The position numbers and the translations under genes are program-made. Below, in pieces: positions 16,462 through 24,133 of a DNA stretch of 64,000 bases. Location of the stretch: the NCBI GenBank assembly GCA_043812795.1, contig JBDRLU010000042.1, positions 1 to 64,000 on the forward strand, written 5' to 3'. The first letter of the stretch is position 1; every line of letters starts with the position of its first letter. Under the pieces are notes generated by a model. It searched no databases and had not been told where the DNA came from. It saw nothing but the letters and a program-made list of their open reading frames with translations. The stretch comes from JBDRLU01 sp043812795 (GTDB lineage Bacteria; Chloroflexota; Dehalococcoidia; Dehalococcoidales; UBA2162).

Positions 16462-18234
16462 ATGCCCTACGACGTATCGAAGATGGCTGACTGGCAGATT
16501 GCCGAAGCCGCCGAAGAACACATGCCCACCCCTGACGAATGGCAAGCCAAACTGGGACTCCAGAAAGATGAAGTGCTCGCCTACGGGAAAGTTGCCAAGC
16601 TTGATTTTCTGAAAATAATGGAACGCCTCAAGAATAAACCGGACGGCAAATACATCGAGGTGACTGCGGTCACTCCCACGCCACTGGGCGAAGGGAAGAC
16701 AACCACCACCATGGGTCTGATGGAAGGATTGGGCAAACAGGGAGAGAACGTGGGCGGCTGTATCCGTCAGCCTTCGGGTGGCCCGACCATGAACGTCAAG
16801 GGGACCGCTGCCGGTGGCGGTAACGCCATCCTCATTCCCCATACCGAATTTTCCATGGGCCTTACCGGCGATATCAATGACATTATGAATGCTCACAACC
16901 TGGCGATGGTTGCCCTCACCGCCCGAATGCAGCACGAGCGCAATTATGACGATGCCGTACTGGCCAAACTGAGCCGTATGCGCCGCCTCGATATCGACCC
17001 GACCCGCATCGAGATGGGCTGGATTCTGGACTTCTGCGCCCAGAGCCTGCGCAATATCATTATCGGCATCGGTGGACGTATGGAAGGCTTTTTAATGCAG
17101 TCCAAGTTTGGCATTGCTGTCAGCTCCGAGCTGATGGCCATGCTATCCATCGTCAGAGACCTGGCTGACCTGCGGGAAAGAATGAATAATATCACCGTAG
17201 CCTTCGATAAGAAAGGCAAGCCCATCACCACCAGTGACCTGGAAGTAGCCGGGGCGATGACGGCATGGATGCGTAATACCATCAATCCCACCCTGTGCTG
17301 CACGGCCGAATACCAGCCTTGCATGGTCCATGCCGGACCTTTTGCCAATATTGCCGTCGGCCAGTCCTCGATTATTGCCGACCGGCTCGGGCTGAAGATG
17401 TTCGATTATCATGTTACTGAAAGCGGCTTCGCCTCTGATATCGGCTTCGAGAAATTCTGGAATGTGAAGTGTCGCTATAGCGGGCTCAAACCGAACGTAT
17501 CCGTACTGGTCGCCACCGTCCGTTCGCTCAAGATGCATGGCGGTGGCCCCAGGGTAGTACCCGGTGTGGCACTACCTGACGCCTATAAGAAATCAGCCCC
17601 CGAACTGGTCGAGAAAGGTTGTGAAAACCTGGTCCATCACATCGGCATCATCCGGGCAGCCGGTATCAATCCGGTGGTCTGCGTCAATACCTTCCCAACC
17701 GACACTAAAGAAGAGGTTGCCATCGTGCGTAAGGCCGCCGAAGCTGCCGGAGCTCGCTGTGCCCAATCCACTCATTTTTCGAATGGCGGTGCCGGTGCCG
17801 GAGAGCTGGCTGACGCCGTCAAGGAAGCCTGCAAGCAGGAGAACGAATTCAAGTTCCTCTATCCCAACGAAATGAAACTGAGAGATAGGGTGGACAAGGT
17901 AGCCAAGGTGGTCTACGGGGCCAGTGGTGTCTCCTGGAGTGCGGAAGCGGAAGCCAAGGCAAAAGCTTTCGAGGCGGATAAGAAATACGATGAGTACGCC
18001 ACCATGATGGTCAAGACCCATCTTTCGCTGACTCACGACCCGACCCTCAAGGGCGTACCCAAGGGATGGACATTGCCTATCCGCGATATCCTGATTTACT
18101 CCGGGGCTAAATTCCTTTGTCCGATGGCCGGAAGTATCAGCCTGATGCCTGGCACCGGGTCTGACCCGGCTTTCAGAAAGGTTGATGTCGATGTCAATAC
18201 CGGCAAAGTCAAAGGATTGCACGAGGTAGATTAA
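16462..18234 (+). CDS. fhs: Formate-tetrahydrofolate ligase
   Basis: Cytoplasmic ATP-dependent enzyme making 10-formyl-THF from formate, the entry of the methyl branch. 590 residues with the PTPLGEGKTTTT nucleotide-binding loop near 76, RQPSGGPTMNVKGTAAGGG in the folate/ATP region and the conserved C-terminal LMPGTGSDPAF. Slightly longer than the usual 555-560, with extra residues mainly at the N-terminus (first 45). ATG 16462 has GGAGG upstream. It follows cooC and is transcribed with it. No formate dehydrogenase gene is in the window, so the formate source must lie elsewhere. Confidence 0.95.
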   Translation: MPYDVSKMADWQIAEAAEEHMPTPDEWQAKLGLQKDEVLAYGKVAKLDFLKIMERLKNKPDGKYIEVTAVTPTPLGEGKTTTTMGLMEGLGKQGENVGGCIRQPSGGPTMNVKGTAAGGGNAILIPHTEFSMGLTGDINDIMNAHNLAMVALTARMQHERNYDDAVLAKLSRMRRLDIDPTRIEMGWILDFCAQSLRNIIIGIGGRMEGFLMQSKFGIAVSSELMAMLSIVRDLADLRERMNNITVAFDKKGKPITTSDLEVAGAMTAWMRNTINPTLCCTAEYQPCMVHAGPFANIAVGQSSIIADRLGLKMFDYHVTESGFASDIGFEKFWNVKCRYSGLKPNVSVLVATVRSLKMHGGGPRVVPGVALPDAYKKSAPELVEKGCENLVHHIGIIRAAGINPVVCVNTFPTDTKEEVAIVRKAAEAAGARCAQSTHFSNGGAGAGELADAVKEACKQENEFKFLYPNEMKLRDRVDKVAKVVYGASGVSWSAEAEAKAKAFEADKKYDEYATMMVKTHLSLTHDPTLKGVPKGWTLPIRDILIYSGAKFLCPMAGSISLMPGTGSDPAFRKVDVDVNTGKVKGLHEVD

Positions 18235-18272
18235 AAAACTAAAATTCGATACCGAAAAAGTAAGCAGTCATC

Positions 18273-18301
18273 TTAACATAATGTCGTAATCATGGTATCA
18301 T
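18273..18301 (+). promoter_or_regulatory. Possible internal promoter before reactivase gene
   Basis: TTAACA (18273-18278), 17-base spacer and TATCAT (18296-18301) resemble a sigma70 promoter. It lies so close to the ATG at 18314 that a transcript would have a leader of only a few bases, and there is no strong ribosome site, so a near-leaderless message is possible. Weak evidence. Confidence 0.35.
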
Positions 18302-18313
18302 ATAGATAGGGTT

Positions 18314-20302
18314 ATGATGGCGAAGAACTCGGCAAACCAGAAAAGAAGAGTGCATTTCGAACCGGGAAATGTTGACATCGTTGTCGAACCGGGAGCTAAC
18401 CTGCTGGAGACAGCAATTCAGGCCGGCGTACGGCTAATTGCTTCCTGCGGCGGGGAGGGCACCTGCGGCACCTGCAAGGTTGTCATCAAAGAAGGCGAGG
18501 TCGAAACCAAGCGCACCGCCAAGCTTTCCGACGAGGAATACCAGCGGGGAGTGAGACAGGCATGTCAAAGTAAAGTCATTACCGATTTGAAGGTTTACTT
18601 ACCCGTGGAATCAAGGCTGGAAACGGCCATCCTGGTCCGAGAGCAAAAGTCAACTGGTGCCCGGCAGCAGGAAGCTCTGGCCACCGGCTGGAGATTCAGT
18701 CCGCCGCTGAAGAAGTATTTTGTCGAGCTTCCGCCACCTACGCTTAACGACAATGTCAGCGACCTATCCCGATTATTGAGAGGTCTAAAACAGGACTACA
18801 AGCTGAGTAACATGACGGTAGATTTCGAAGTTGTGGCCAATCTTCCACGCGTACTGAGAGAACAAAATTGGCAAGCGACGGTAACCATCTTGGTAACGGC
18901 GGTGGAATCACAGACAGCTGCCCGCCGCCGGCCAAGGTTGGTTAACGTTGAACCGGGGGATACCCGGAAGCAATACTATTCCCTCGCCATTGACATCGGC
19001 ACAACTACCGTAAAGGCCCAGCTACTCGATTTAACCCGGGGACGGGTTATCGCGGAAGACGCCGACTATAACGGCCAGATTAGTTATGGCCGTGATGTCG
19101 TTACCCGTATCACCTACTGCCAGCGTCCGGATGGGCTACCGACGCTACAAAAGGCCGTCGTCACTACCATCAACGAAATACTCGGTCGTTTGCTCGTCCA
19201 GAGTAAGGTTGACGTCGGGAATATCGGCCACGTAATCGTCGCCGGTAATACCACCATGCTCCAGATTCTGCTCGGTATCGACCCTAAATATATCAGGCTG
19301 GCGCCTTATACTCCCGCGGCTACTTACGTACCGCCGGTAAAGGCTAAATCGCTCGGCGTCAAGGTCGGGGGGCACGTATATCTTTTCACCTTCCCTCTCG
19401 TCGCCAGCTATGTCGGCGGTGACATCGTATCGGGAGTAGTTGCTGCTGGAGTACACCAGACCAAGAAACTGACTTTTTATATGGATATCGGCACCAACGG
19501 CGAAATTGTCATCGGGAAATCGGATTGGATGGTAACCGCCGCCTGTTCCGCCGGTCCCGCTTTTGAGGGTGGTGAGATAAAGCACGGCATGATCGCCACC
19601 AGCGGCGCTATCGAAGACTTTAGTATTGATGCTACAACTATCGAGCCGACCATCGGCACTATCGGTGACGAGAAACCCAAAGGCATCTGCGGCTCGGGGC
19701 TAATCAACATCGTAGCCGGTCTGCTTGAAGCCAGGGCCATCAGTCCAAATGGGAAATTCAATACCGACTTGCCCGGCAAGAGAATCAGGGAGGGCAATGA
19801 AGGCTACGAATATGTTCTCGCCTGGGCGCCGGAGACACAGACAGATAAAGATATCGTCATCACCGAGACCGATATCGATAACCTCATGCGGGCTAAAGCG
19901 GCGATGTACGCCGGCTGCCAGACGCTGGTCAAAAGCGTCGGCCTTACCTGCAACGATATCGAGCAGGTAATTATTGCCGGGGCTTTCGGTAGCTATATTA
20001 ATATTGAAAAGGCAATCACCATCGGTCTGCTGCCTGACCTGCCGCGGGAAAAATTTATCTTCATCGGGAACGGCTCCCTGATGGGAGCCAGACTGGGCTC
20101 GTTCTCCATCGATATCCTCGATGAAGTGAGAAGAGTCGCCAGGTTAATGACCAATTTTGAGCTGAGTGAAAACGTCGATTTTATGAATAATTATGTAGCC
20201 GCCCTTTTCTTCCCCCACACTAACGCCGACGACTTCCCCAATATTACCGAAAAACTTGGTGGGAAAAAGAAACGCACCTCGAAAAGGAGAGTCACGGTTT
20301 GA
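18314..20302 (+). CDS. acsV: Reductive activator of corrinoid protein (RACo-type)
   Basis: 662 residues. The N-terminal [2Fe-2S] ferredoxin domain has C45, C51, C54 and C84 (CGGEGTCGTC...QAC). A linker region follows, and from about residue 225 an ASKHA-type ATPase domain with DIGTTTVKAQLL, VAGNTTM, DIGTNGEI and CGSGLIN boxes. This is the architecture of RACo, which uses ATP hydrolysis to reduce inactive Co(II) corrinoid to Co(I) in the corrinoid iron-sulfur protein AcsCD. Those genes lie downstream in the same cluster. Start ATG 18314 or 18317. Stop overlaps the next gene. Confidence 0.9.
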   Translation: MMAKNSANQKRRVHFEPGNVDIVVEPGANLLETAIQAGVRLIASCGGEGTCGTCKVVIKEGEVETKRTAKLSDEEYQRGVRQACQSKVITDLKVYLPVESRLETAILVREQKSTGARQQEALATGWRFSPPLKKYFVELPPPTLNDNVSDLSRLLRGLKQDYKLSNMTVDFEVVANLPRVLREQNWQATVTILVTAVESQTAARRRPRLVNVEPGDTRKQYYSLAIDIGTTTVKAQLLDLTRGRVIAEDADYNGQISYGRDVVTRITYCQRPDGLPTLQKAVVTTINEILGRLLVQSKVDVGNIGHVIVAGNTTMLQILLGIDPKYIRLAPYTPAATYVPPVKAKSLGVKVGGHVYLFTFPLVASYVGGDIVSGVVAAGVHQTKKLTFYMDIGTNGEIVIGKSDWMVTAACSAGPAFEGGEIKHGMIATSGAIEDFSIDATTIEPTIGTIGDEKPKGICGSGLINIVAGLLEARAISPNGKFNTDLPGKRIREGNEGYEYVLAWAPETQTDKDIVITETDIDNLMRAKAAMYAGCQTLVKSVGLTCNDIEQVIIAGAFGSYINIEKAITIGLLPDLPREKFIFIGNGSLMGARLGSFSIDILDEVRRVARLMTNFELSENVDFMNNYVAALFFPHTNADDFPNITEKLGGKKKRTSKRRVTV

Positions 20303-21075
20303 GTTTCTCCATCGCAGTTGCGGGCAAGGGTGGGAGCGGAAAGACTTCGATAACGAGCCTGATTATCCGTTATTTGAAGAATAACCACCTCGACCCGATT
20401 TTAGCAATTGACGCTGACGCCAATGCTAACCTGGGGGATAGTCTCGGACTCACTATCAAGAAAACAGTCGGCTCGATAATCGCCAGTTTCAATACTGAAA
20501 AAATAAGTATTCCTCCTGGATTGACCAAGGAGGCCTATCTTGAGTATAAATTAAACGAAGCTATCGTGGAAGAAAAAGGGCTTGACCTGCTGACTATGGG
20601 GCGGGGTGAAGGCGCCGAATGCTACTGCTACCCCAACCTGTTGATGAGAAAGTTTATCGACAGTCTTTCCGGAAATTACGCCTATGTGGTCATGGATAAC
20701 GAAGCCGGGATGGAGCACCTGAGCCGGAGGACAACGCAGAACGTCGATGCTTTGCTCCTCATCTCGGACCATTCCGTCAAAGGTATCCGTACTATCGCCC
20801 GGATAAGGGAACTTGTCGCCGAACTCAAGCTGGTCGTGGCACGGCAACTACCGATAATTAATTTCGTGCCGTCTCAACTCGACCCGTTAATCAGCCAGGA
20901 ACTGGCCAGATTAAGCATCGAGCCGGCGGCACTAATTCCACAAGACAAACTGGTCTATGAATGTGACCTCGAGCAAAAACCGCTGCTCGACTTACCCGAT
21001 TCATCAATAGCGGTCAAAGCGGTCGATGACCTGATGGCTGAAGTCCTGCAAAAGGAACACAGCTACAAAGGGTGA
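20299..21075 (+). CDS. cooC: CooC/AcsF-type nickel-insertion ATPase 2
   Basis: 258 residues, P-loop GKGGSGKT at 9-16, CxC motif C108-Y-C110 (GAECYCYPN) and a DNEAGMEHLSRRTT segment, all diagnostic of CooC/AcsF. It begins at TTG 20299, overlapping the stop of the reactivase by four bases (TTGA), which implies translational coupling. With the first CooC at 15655, this gives one maturase possibly for CooS and one for AcsB, whose A-cluster also needs nickel; which serves which cannot be decided from sequence. Confidence 0.9.
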   Translation: MSFSIAVAGKGGSGKTSITSLIIRYLKNNHLDPILAIDADANANLGDSLGLTIKKTVGSIIASFNTEKISIPPGLTKEAYLEYKLNEAIVEEKGLDLLTMGRGEGAECYCYPNLLMRKFIDSLSGNYAYVVMDNEAGMEHLSRRTTQNVDALLLISDHSVKGIRTIARIRELVAELKLVVARQLPIINFVPSQLDPLISQELARLSIEPAALIPQDKLVYECDLEQKPLLDLPDSSIAVKAVDDLMAEVLQKEHSYKG

Positions 21076-21114
21076 CAGGATAATTGTATTATCAAATAAG
21101 AGGGAGGTTTAACC

Positions 21115-21993
21115 ATGCCGGCAGAAATAATAGATGGAAGAAAAATTGCTGCTGAAATCCAGGGAGAACTGAAGCAACGGATAAGCAACTTGCAGGCGAA
21201 GGGTGTAGCCCCGAAGCTGGTATCGATTCTGGTTGGCGAGGACCCTGCCTCTCAATCTTACCTCCGTGGCATTGCCCGCACCTGCGGGGAGGTCGGCGTA
21301 CTGACCGATACTGCCAGACTCGCAGCGGATGTCACGCAGGCGGTACTTCTCCAGAAAATCAGTGAGCTTAACAACGACCCTCAAGTCCATGGTATCCTCC
21401 TCTTGCTGCCTTTACCCAAACACCTGAATAGCCTTGAGGCCGAGAGTGCCATTTCACCGGCCAAGGACGTGGATGGGACGAACCCCATCAGTGCCGGTAA
21501 ACTATTACTTGGCGAAGAAACTTTCTTTCCTTCGACTCCTTACGGAGTCCAGGAGCTGCTATACCGCAGCGGTCATGACCCGGACGGAAAGCACGTGGTC
21601 ATTGTCGGCCGCAGCAATATCGTAGGGAAACCCTTGATTGGCATACTGGTACAAAAACAAAAGGGGGCCAATGCCACCGTCACCGTATGCCATACCGGCA
21701 CCAAGGACCTGCCGGCCATTACGAAACAGGCCGATATTCTGGTTGCCGCCATGGGGAGGGCGAAAGCCATTACCGCCGACATGGTATCGGAGGGAACGAT
21801 AGTAATCGACGTCGGGGTGAACTTCATCCCGGACCCGGCCACCGGCAAGAATAAGCAGGTGGGTGATGTCGATTTCGAGGCGGTGAAAGAGAAGGCCGCC
21901 GCCATCACACCCGTACCGGGCGGGACGGGAGCGGTAACCTCGATTATGCTAATGGCAAATACGGTGAGAGCGGCTGAGTCGCTCACCAAATGA
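21115..21993 (+). CDS. folD: FolD paralog 1, missing catalytic folate-site residues
   Basis: Family of methylene-THF dehydrogenase/methenyl-THF cyclohydrolase, 292 residues. The Rossmann motif GRSNIVGKP and DVDG are kept. But the YxxxK motif that provides the catalytic lysine reads Y49-LRG-I53, the conserved Gln of GILVQLPLP is L97 (GILLLLPLP), DVDGFHPxN is DVDGTNPIS, and PGGVGPMT is PGGTGAVT. Lysine and Gln are needed for the cyclohydrolase step in characterised FolD. I infer that it keeps dinucleotide binding and perhaps dehydrogenase activity only. Good ribosome site (GGGAGG). The paralog follows at 22028. Confidence 0.88.
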   Translation: MPAEIIDGRKIAAEIQGELKQRISNLQAKGVAPKLVSILVGEDPASQSYLRGIARTCGEVGVLTDTARLAADVTQAVLLQKISELNNDPQVHGILLLLPLPKHLNSLEAESAISPAKDVDGTNPISAGKLLLGEETFFPSTPYGVQELLYRSGHDPDGKHVVIVGRSNIVGKPLIGILVQKQKGANATVTVCHTGTKDLPAITKQADILVAAMGRAKAITADMVSEGTIVIDVGVNFIPDPATGKNKQVGDVDFEAVKEKAAAITPVPGGTGAVTSIMLMANTVRAAESLTK

Positions 21994-22027
21994 TAAAACG
22001 AATTACCGGTCTTAGGAGGATAAGACG

Positions 22028-22918
22028 ATGCCAGCGATGATACTGGACGGGAGAAAGATTTCAGCCGAAATAAGAGAGGAACTTAAAGAACAGGCAAAGC
22101 TGCTCAAGGCACGGGGAATCGTGCCGGGTCTGGCTGGAATACTCGTCGGCGAAGACTCCGGCTCGGTTACCTACGTCGGACTGAAGAGCAAGGCCTGTGA
22201 AGAGATAGGTATCAAGGAAATGATGTGCCATCTGCCTGAGGCAGTAACGGAGCCAGAACTTTTCCAGAATATCGAAAAGCTGAATAAAGACCCGCAGGTC
22301 CATGGCATCTTCATCCAGCTTCCTCTACCCAAACACCTGACGGCGTGTGAGGATAAAGCGCTGGCCGCCATCGTACCGGAAAAAGACGTTGACGGCTTCC
22401 AGGCTGTTAACGTGGGCAAGGCCTGGCTGGGACAGTCCGCCTTCGTACCGGCGGTAGCCATTGCCATGCATGAGATGCTCATCCGGGGCGGGTATGACCT
22501 CAAAGATAAAGAAGTAGTCATCGTAAATGTAGATAATATGGTAGGTAAACCGCTGGCCTCCATCCTGGTCCAGGACAAAGAAAAAGCGAGAGCTAACGTC
22601 ACCCTGTGCTATCCCACCACGCCAAATCTAGCGGCATATACCCGGCGGGCCGACGTAGTGGTAGTTTCGGTCAACAAACCGAAATTCATTACCGCCGATA
22701 TGATTAAGGAAGGGGCCGTGGTAATGGACTTCGGAGGAACATTTGTCGAAGACCCGGTGACCAAAAAGAGAAAGACAGTAGGTGATGTGGACTTCGAGGC
22801 AGTCAAAGAAAAAGCCGGGGCAATAACGCCGGTCCCCGGCGGAGTGGGACCGATGCTGGTCACCATGCTTATGCTGAGTACAGTTAACGCCGCCAAACTA
22901 GCGGCTGGATTAGCTTAG
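22028..22918 (+). CDS. folD: FolD paralog 2, missing dinucleotide-binding motif
   Basis: 296 residues and clearly FolD-like. Here the folate-site residues are intact: Y49-VGL-K53, Q97 in GIFIQLPLP, DVDGFQAVN and PVPGGVGPM. In contrast, the GRSxxVGxP nucleotide motif is N167-V-D-NMVGKP and the preceding PCTP is PAVA. This is the mirror image of paralog 1. I infer a cyclohydrolase that does not bind NAD(P). A dedicated ribosome site (TTAGGAGGATAAG) precedes ATG 22028. The two genes are 34 bases apart and share about 40 percent of residues by eye. Confidence 0.88.
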   Translation: MPAMILDGRKISAEIREELKEQAKLLKARGIVPGLAGILVGEDSGSVTYVGLKSKACEEIGIKEMMCHLPEAVTEPELFQNIEKLNKDPQVHGIFIQLPLPKHLTACEDKALAAIVPEKDVDGFQAVNVGKAWLGQSAFVPAVAIAMHEMLIRGGYDLKDKEVVIVNVDNMVGKPLASILVQDKEKARANVTLCYPTTPNLAAYTRRADVVVVSVNKPKFITADMIKEGAVVMDFGGTFVEDPVTKKRKTVGDVDFEAVKEKAGAITPVPGGVGPMLVTMLMLSTVNAAKLAAGLA

Positions 22919-22932
22919 AAAGGGAGGTAAAT

Positions 22933-23151
22933 ATGCCAGAGAAAATGGTGAAGAAAAAGGCTCCGGGACGGGGAGAGGTAGAGGTACTGGGCGAAACCTT
23001 CGAAGAAGGCAAACCCGAAGATAAGGACTTGGGCCGGTGGGAACAGAAGCTTGCTACCAGACAAGATAAACTGAAATACCTGGAAACGGCTGAAAGGTAC
23101 TGGTACAGCAAGGAAGGGTTCGGCAGCGAAAAAAGAAAGAACCCGGCTTAA
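22933..23151 (+). CDS. Small charged protein inside the Wood-Ljungdahl cluster
   Basis: 72 residues, 35-40 percent Lys/Arg/Glu/Asp, with no Cys and no membrane segment. It has its own strong ribosome site (GGGAGGTAAAT) and lies 14 bases after folD2 and 8 bases before acsD. The C-terminal half (DLGRWEQKLATRQDKLKYLE) is predicted helical. I do not recognise a family. Its position suggests a small accessory or assembly factor for CO dehydrogenase/acetyl-CoA synthase or for the FolD pair, but that is guesswork. Confidence 0.7.
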   Translation: MPEKMVKKKAPGRGEVEVLGETFEEGKPEDKDLGRWEQKLATRQDKLKYLETAERYWYSKEGFGSEKRKNPA

Positions 23152-23159
23152 AGGAGGCG

Positions 23160-24110
23160 ATGATGGTATTTGAGATTCCGAAAACACTTTATAGCGGCAA
23201 AATCAAAGAAATAGCTTTGGGCAAAGGCGATAAGTCAATCACGGTTGGCGGCGAGACAGCCTACCCGTTTTATCAGTTCGAAGGCAAAATGCCACACGCA
23301 CCCAGAATCGCCATGGAAGTCTGGGACTCTTCGACTGAAGACTGGCCGGAAGCCGCCATCGAACCCTTTGCTGATGTCATCAACGACCCGGTTGCCTGGG
23401 CGAAGAAATGCGTCAGTAACTACGGGGCCGAGATGGTCTGCCTGCAATTAATCAGCACTGACCCCAATGGGATGAACCGTAGCCCTGAGGAAGCGGCGGC
23501 CGTAGCGAAGAAGGTAGCTGACGCTATCGACGTCCCTTTGATTGTCTGGGGCGTAGCTAACGTCGATAAAGATACCGAAGTGCTCAGAACGGTCGCTGAG
23601 GCCTGTCAGGGGAAAAACCTGATTCTAGGACCGGTTGAGGAAGCCGGCCACAAGAAGATAGGTGCTTCCGCCATTGCCTACCATCACACCATTGCAGCTT
23701 CGACTCCCATTGACATTAACCTGGCCAAGCAACTGAATATCTTGCTCGGTAACCTGGGTGTGCCGGAAGGCCAGCTCATTATCGACCCGACCGTCAGCGG
23801 CATCGGTTACGGCATCGAGTACGCTTTCTCGGTGATGGAAAGAGTTAGAATGGCCGCCCTGACCCAGCAGGACGATAAACTGCAGTTCCCGATAATTTGT
23901 AACGTCTCGAAAGAGGTGTGGAAAACAAGAGAAGTAAAAATCCCCACCGCCGAAGACCCCAAGCTCGGCGATGTTAAGAAGAGGGGTATCTTAATGGAGG
24001 CCATGTCGGCTACCGTGCTGCTTATCGCCGGCGCCGACGTTCTCATTATGAGACACCCCGAAGCAATAAAATTAGTGCGTGAAGTGATAGCCGATTTAAC
24101 CGCTTCATAA
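23160..24110 (+). CDS. acsD: Corrinoid iron-sulfur protein small subunit
   Basis: 316-residue TIM-barrel subunit that forms, with AcsC, the corrinoid iron-sulfur protein carrying the methyl group from methyl-THF to acetyl-CoA synthase. Recognisable family segments: AMEVWDSSTEDWPEAAIEPFADV, ATEGGTAEE-like replacement GPVEEAGHKKIGASAI, DPTVSGIGYGIEYAFSVMERVR and ISKEVWK-like VSKEVWKTRE. Length agrees with the family. ATG 23160 follows AAAGGAGGCG with an adjacent ATG at 23163. Followed after 23 bases by cooS. Confidence 0.94.
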   Translation: MMVFEIPKTLYSGKIKEIALGKGDKSITVGGETAYPFYQFEGKMPHAPRIAMEVWDSSTEDWPEAAIEPFADVINDPVAWAKKCVSNYGAEMVCLQLISTDPNGMNRSPEEAAAVAKKVADAIDVPLIVWGVANVDKDTEVLRTVAEACQGKNLILGPVEEAGHKKIGASAIAYHHTIAASTPIDINLAKQLNILLGNLGVPEGQLIIDPTVSGIGYGIEYAFSVMERVRMAALTQQDDKLQFPIICNVSKEVWKTREVKIPTAEDPKLGDVKKRGILMEAMSATVLLIAGADVLIMRHPEAIKLVREVIADLTAS

Positions 24111-24133
24111 TAACGCAGAATCAGGAGGAAAAT

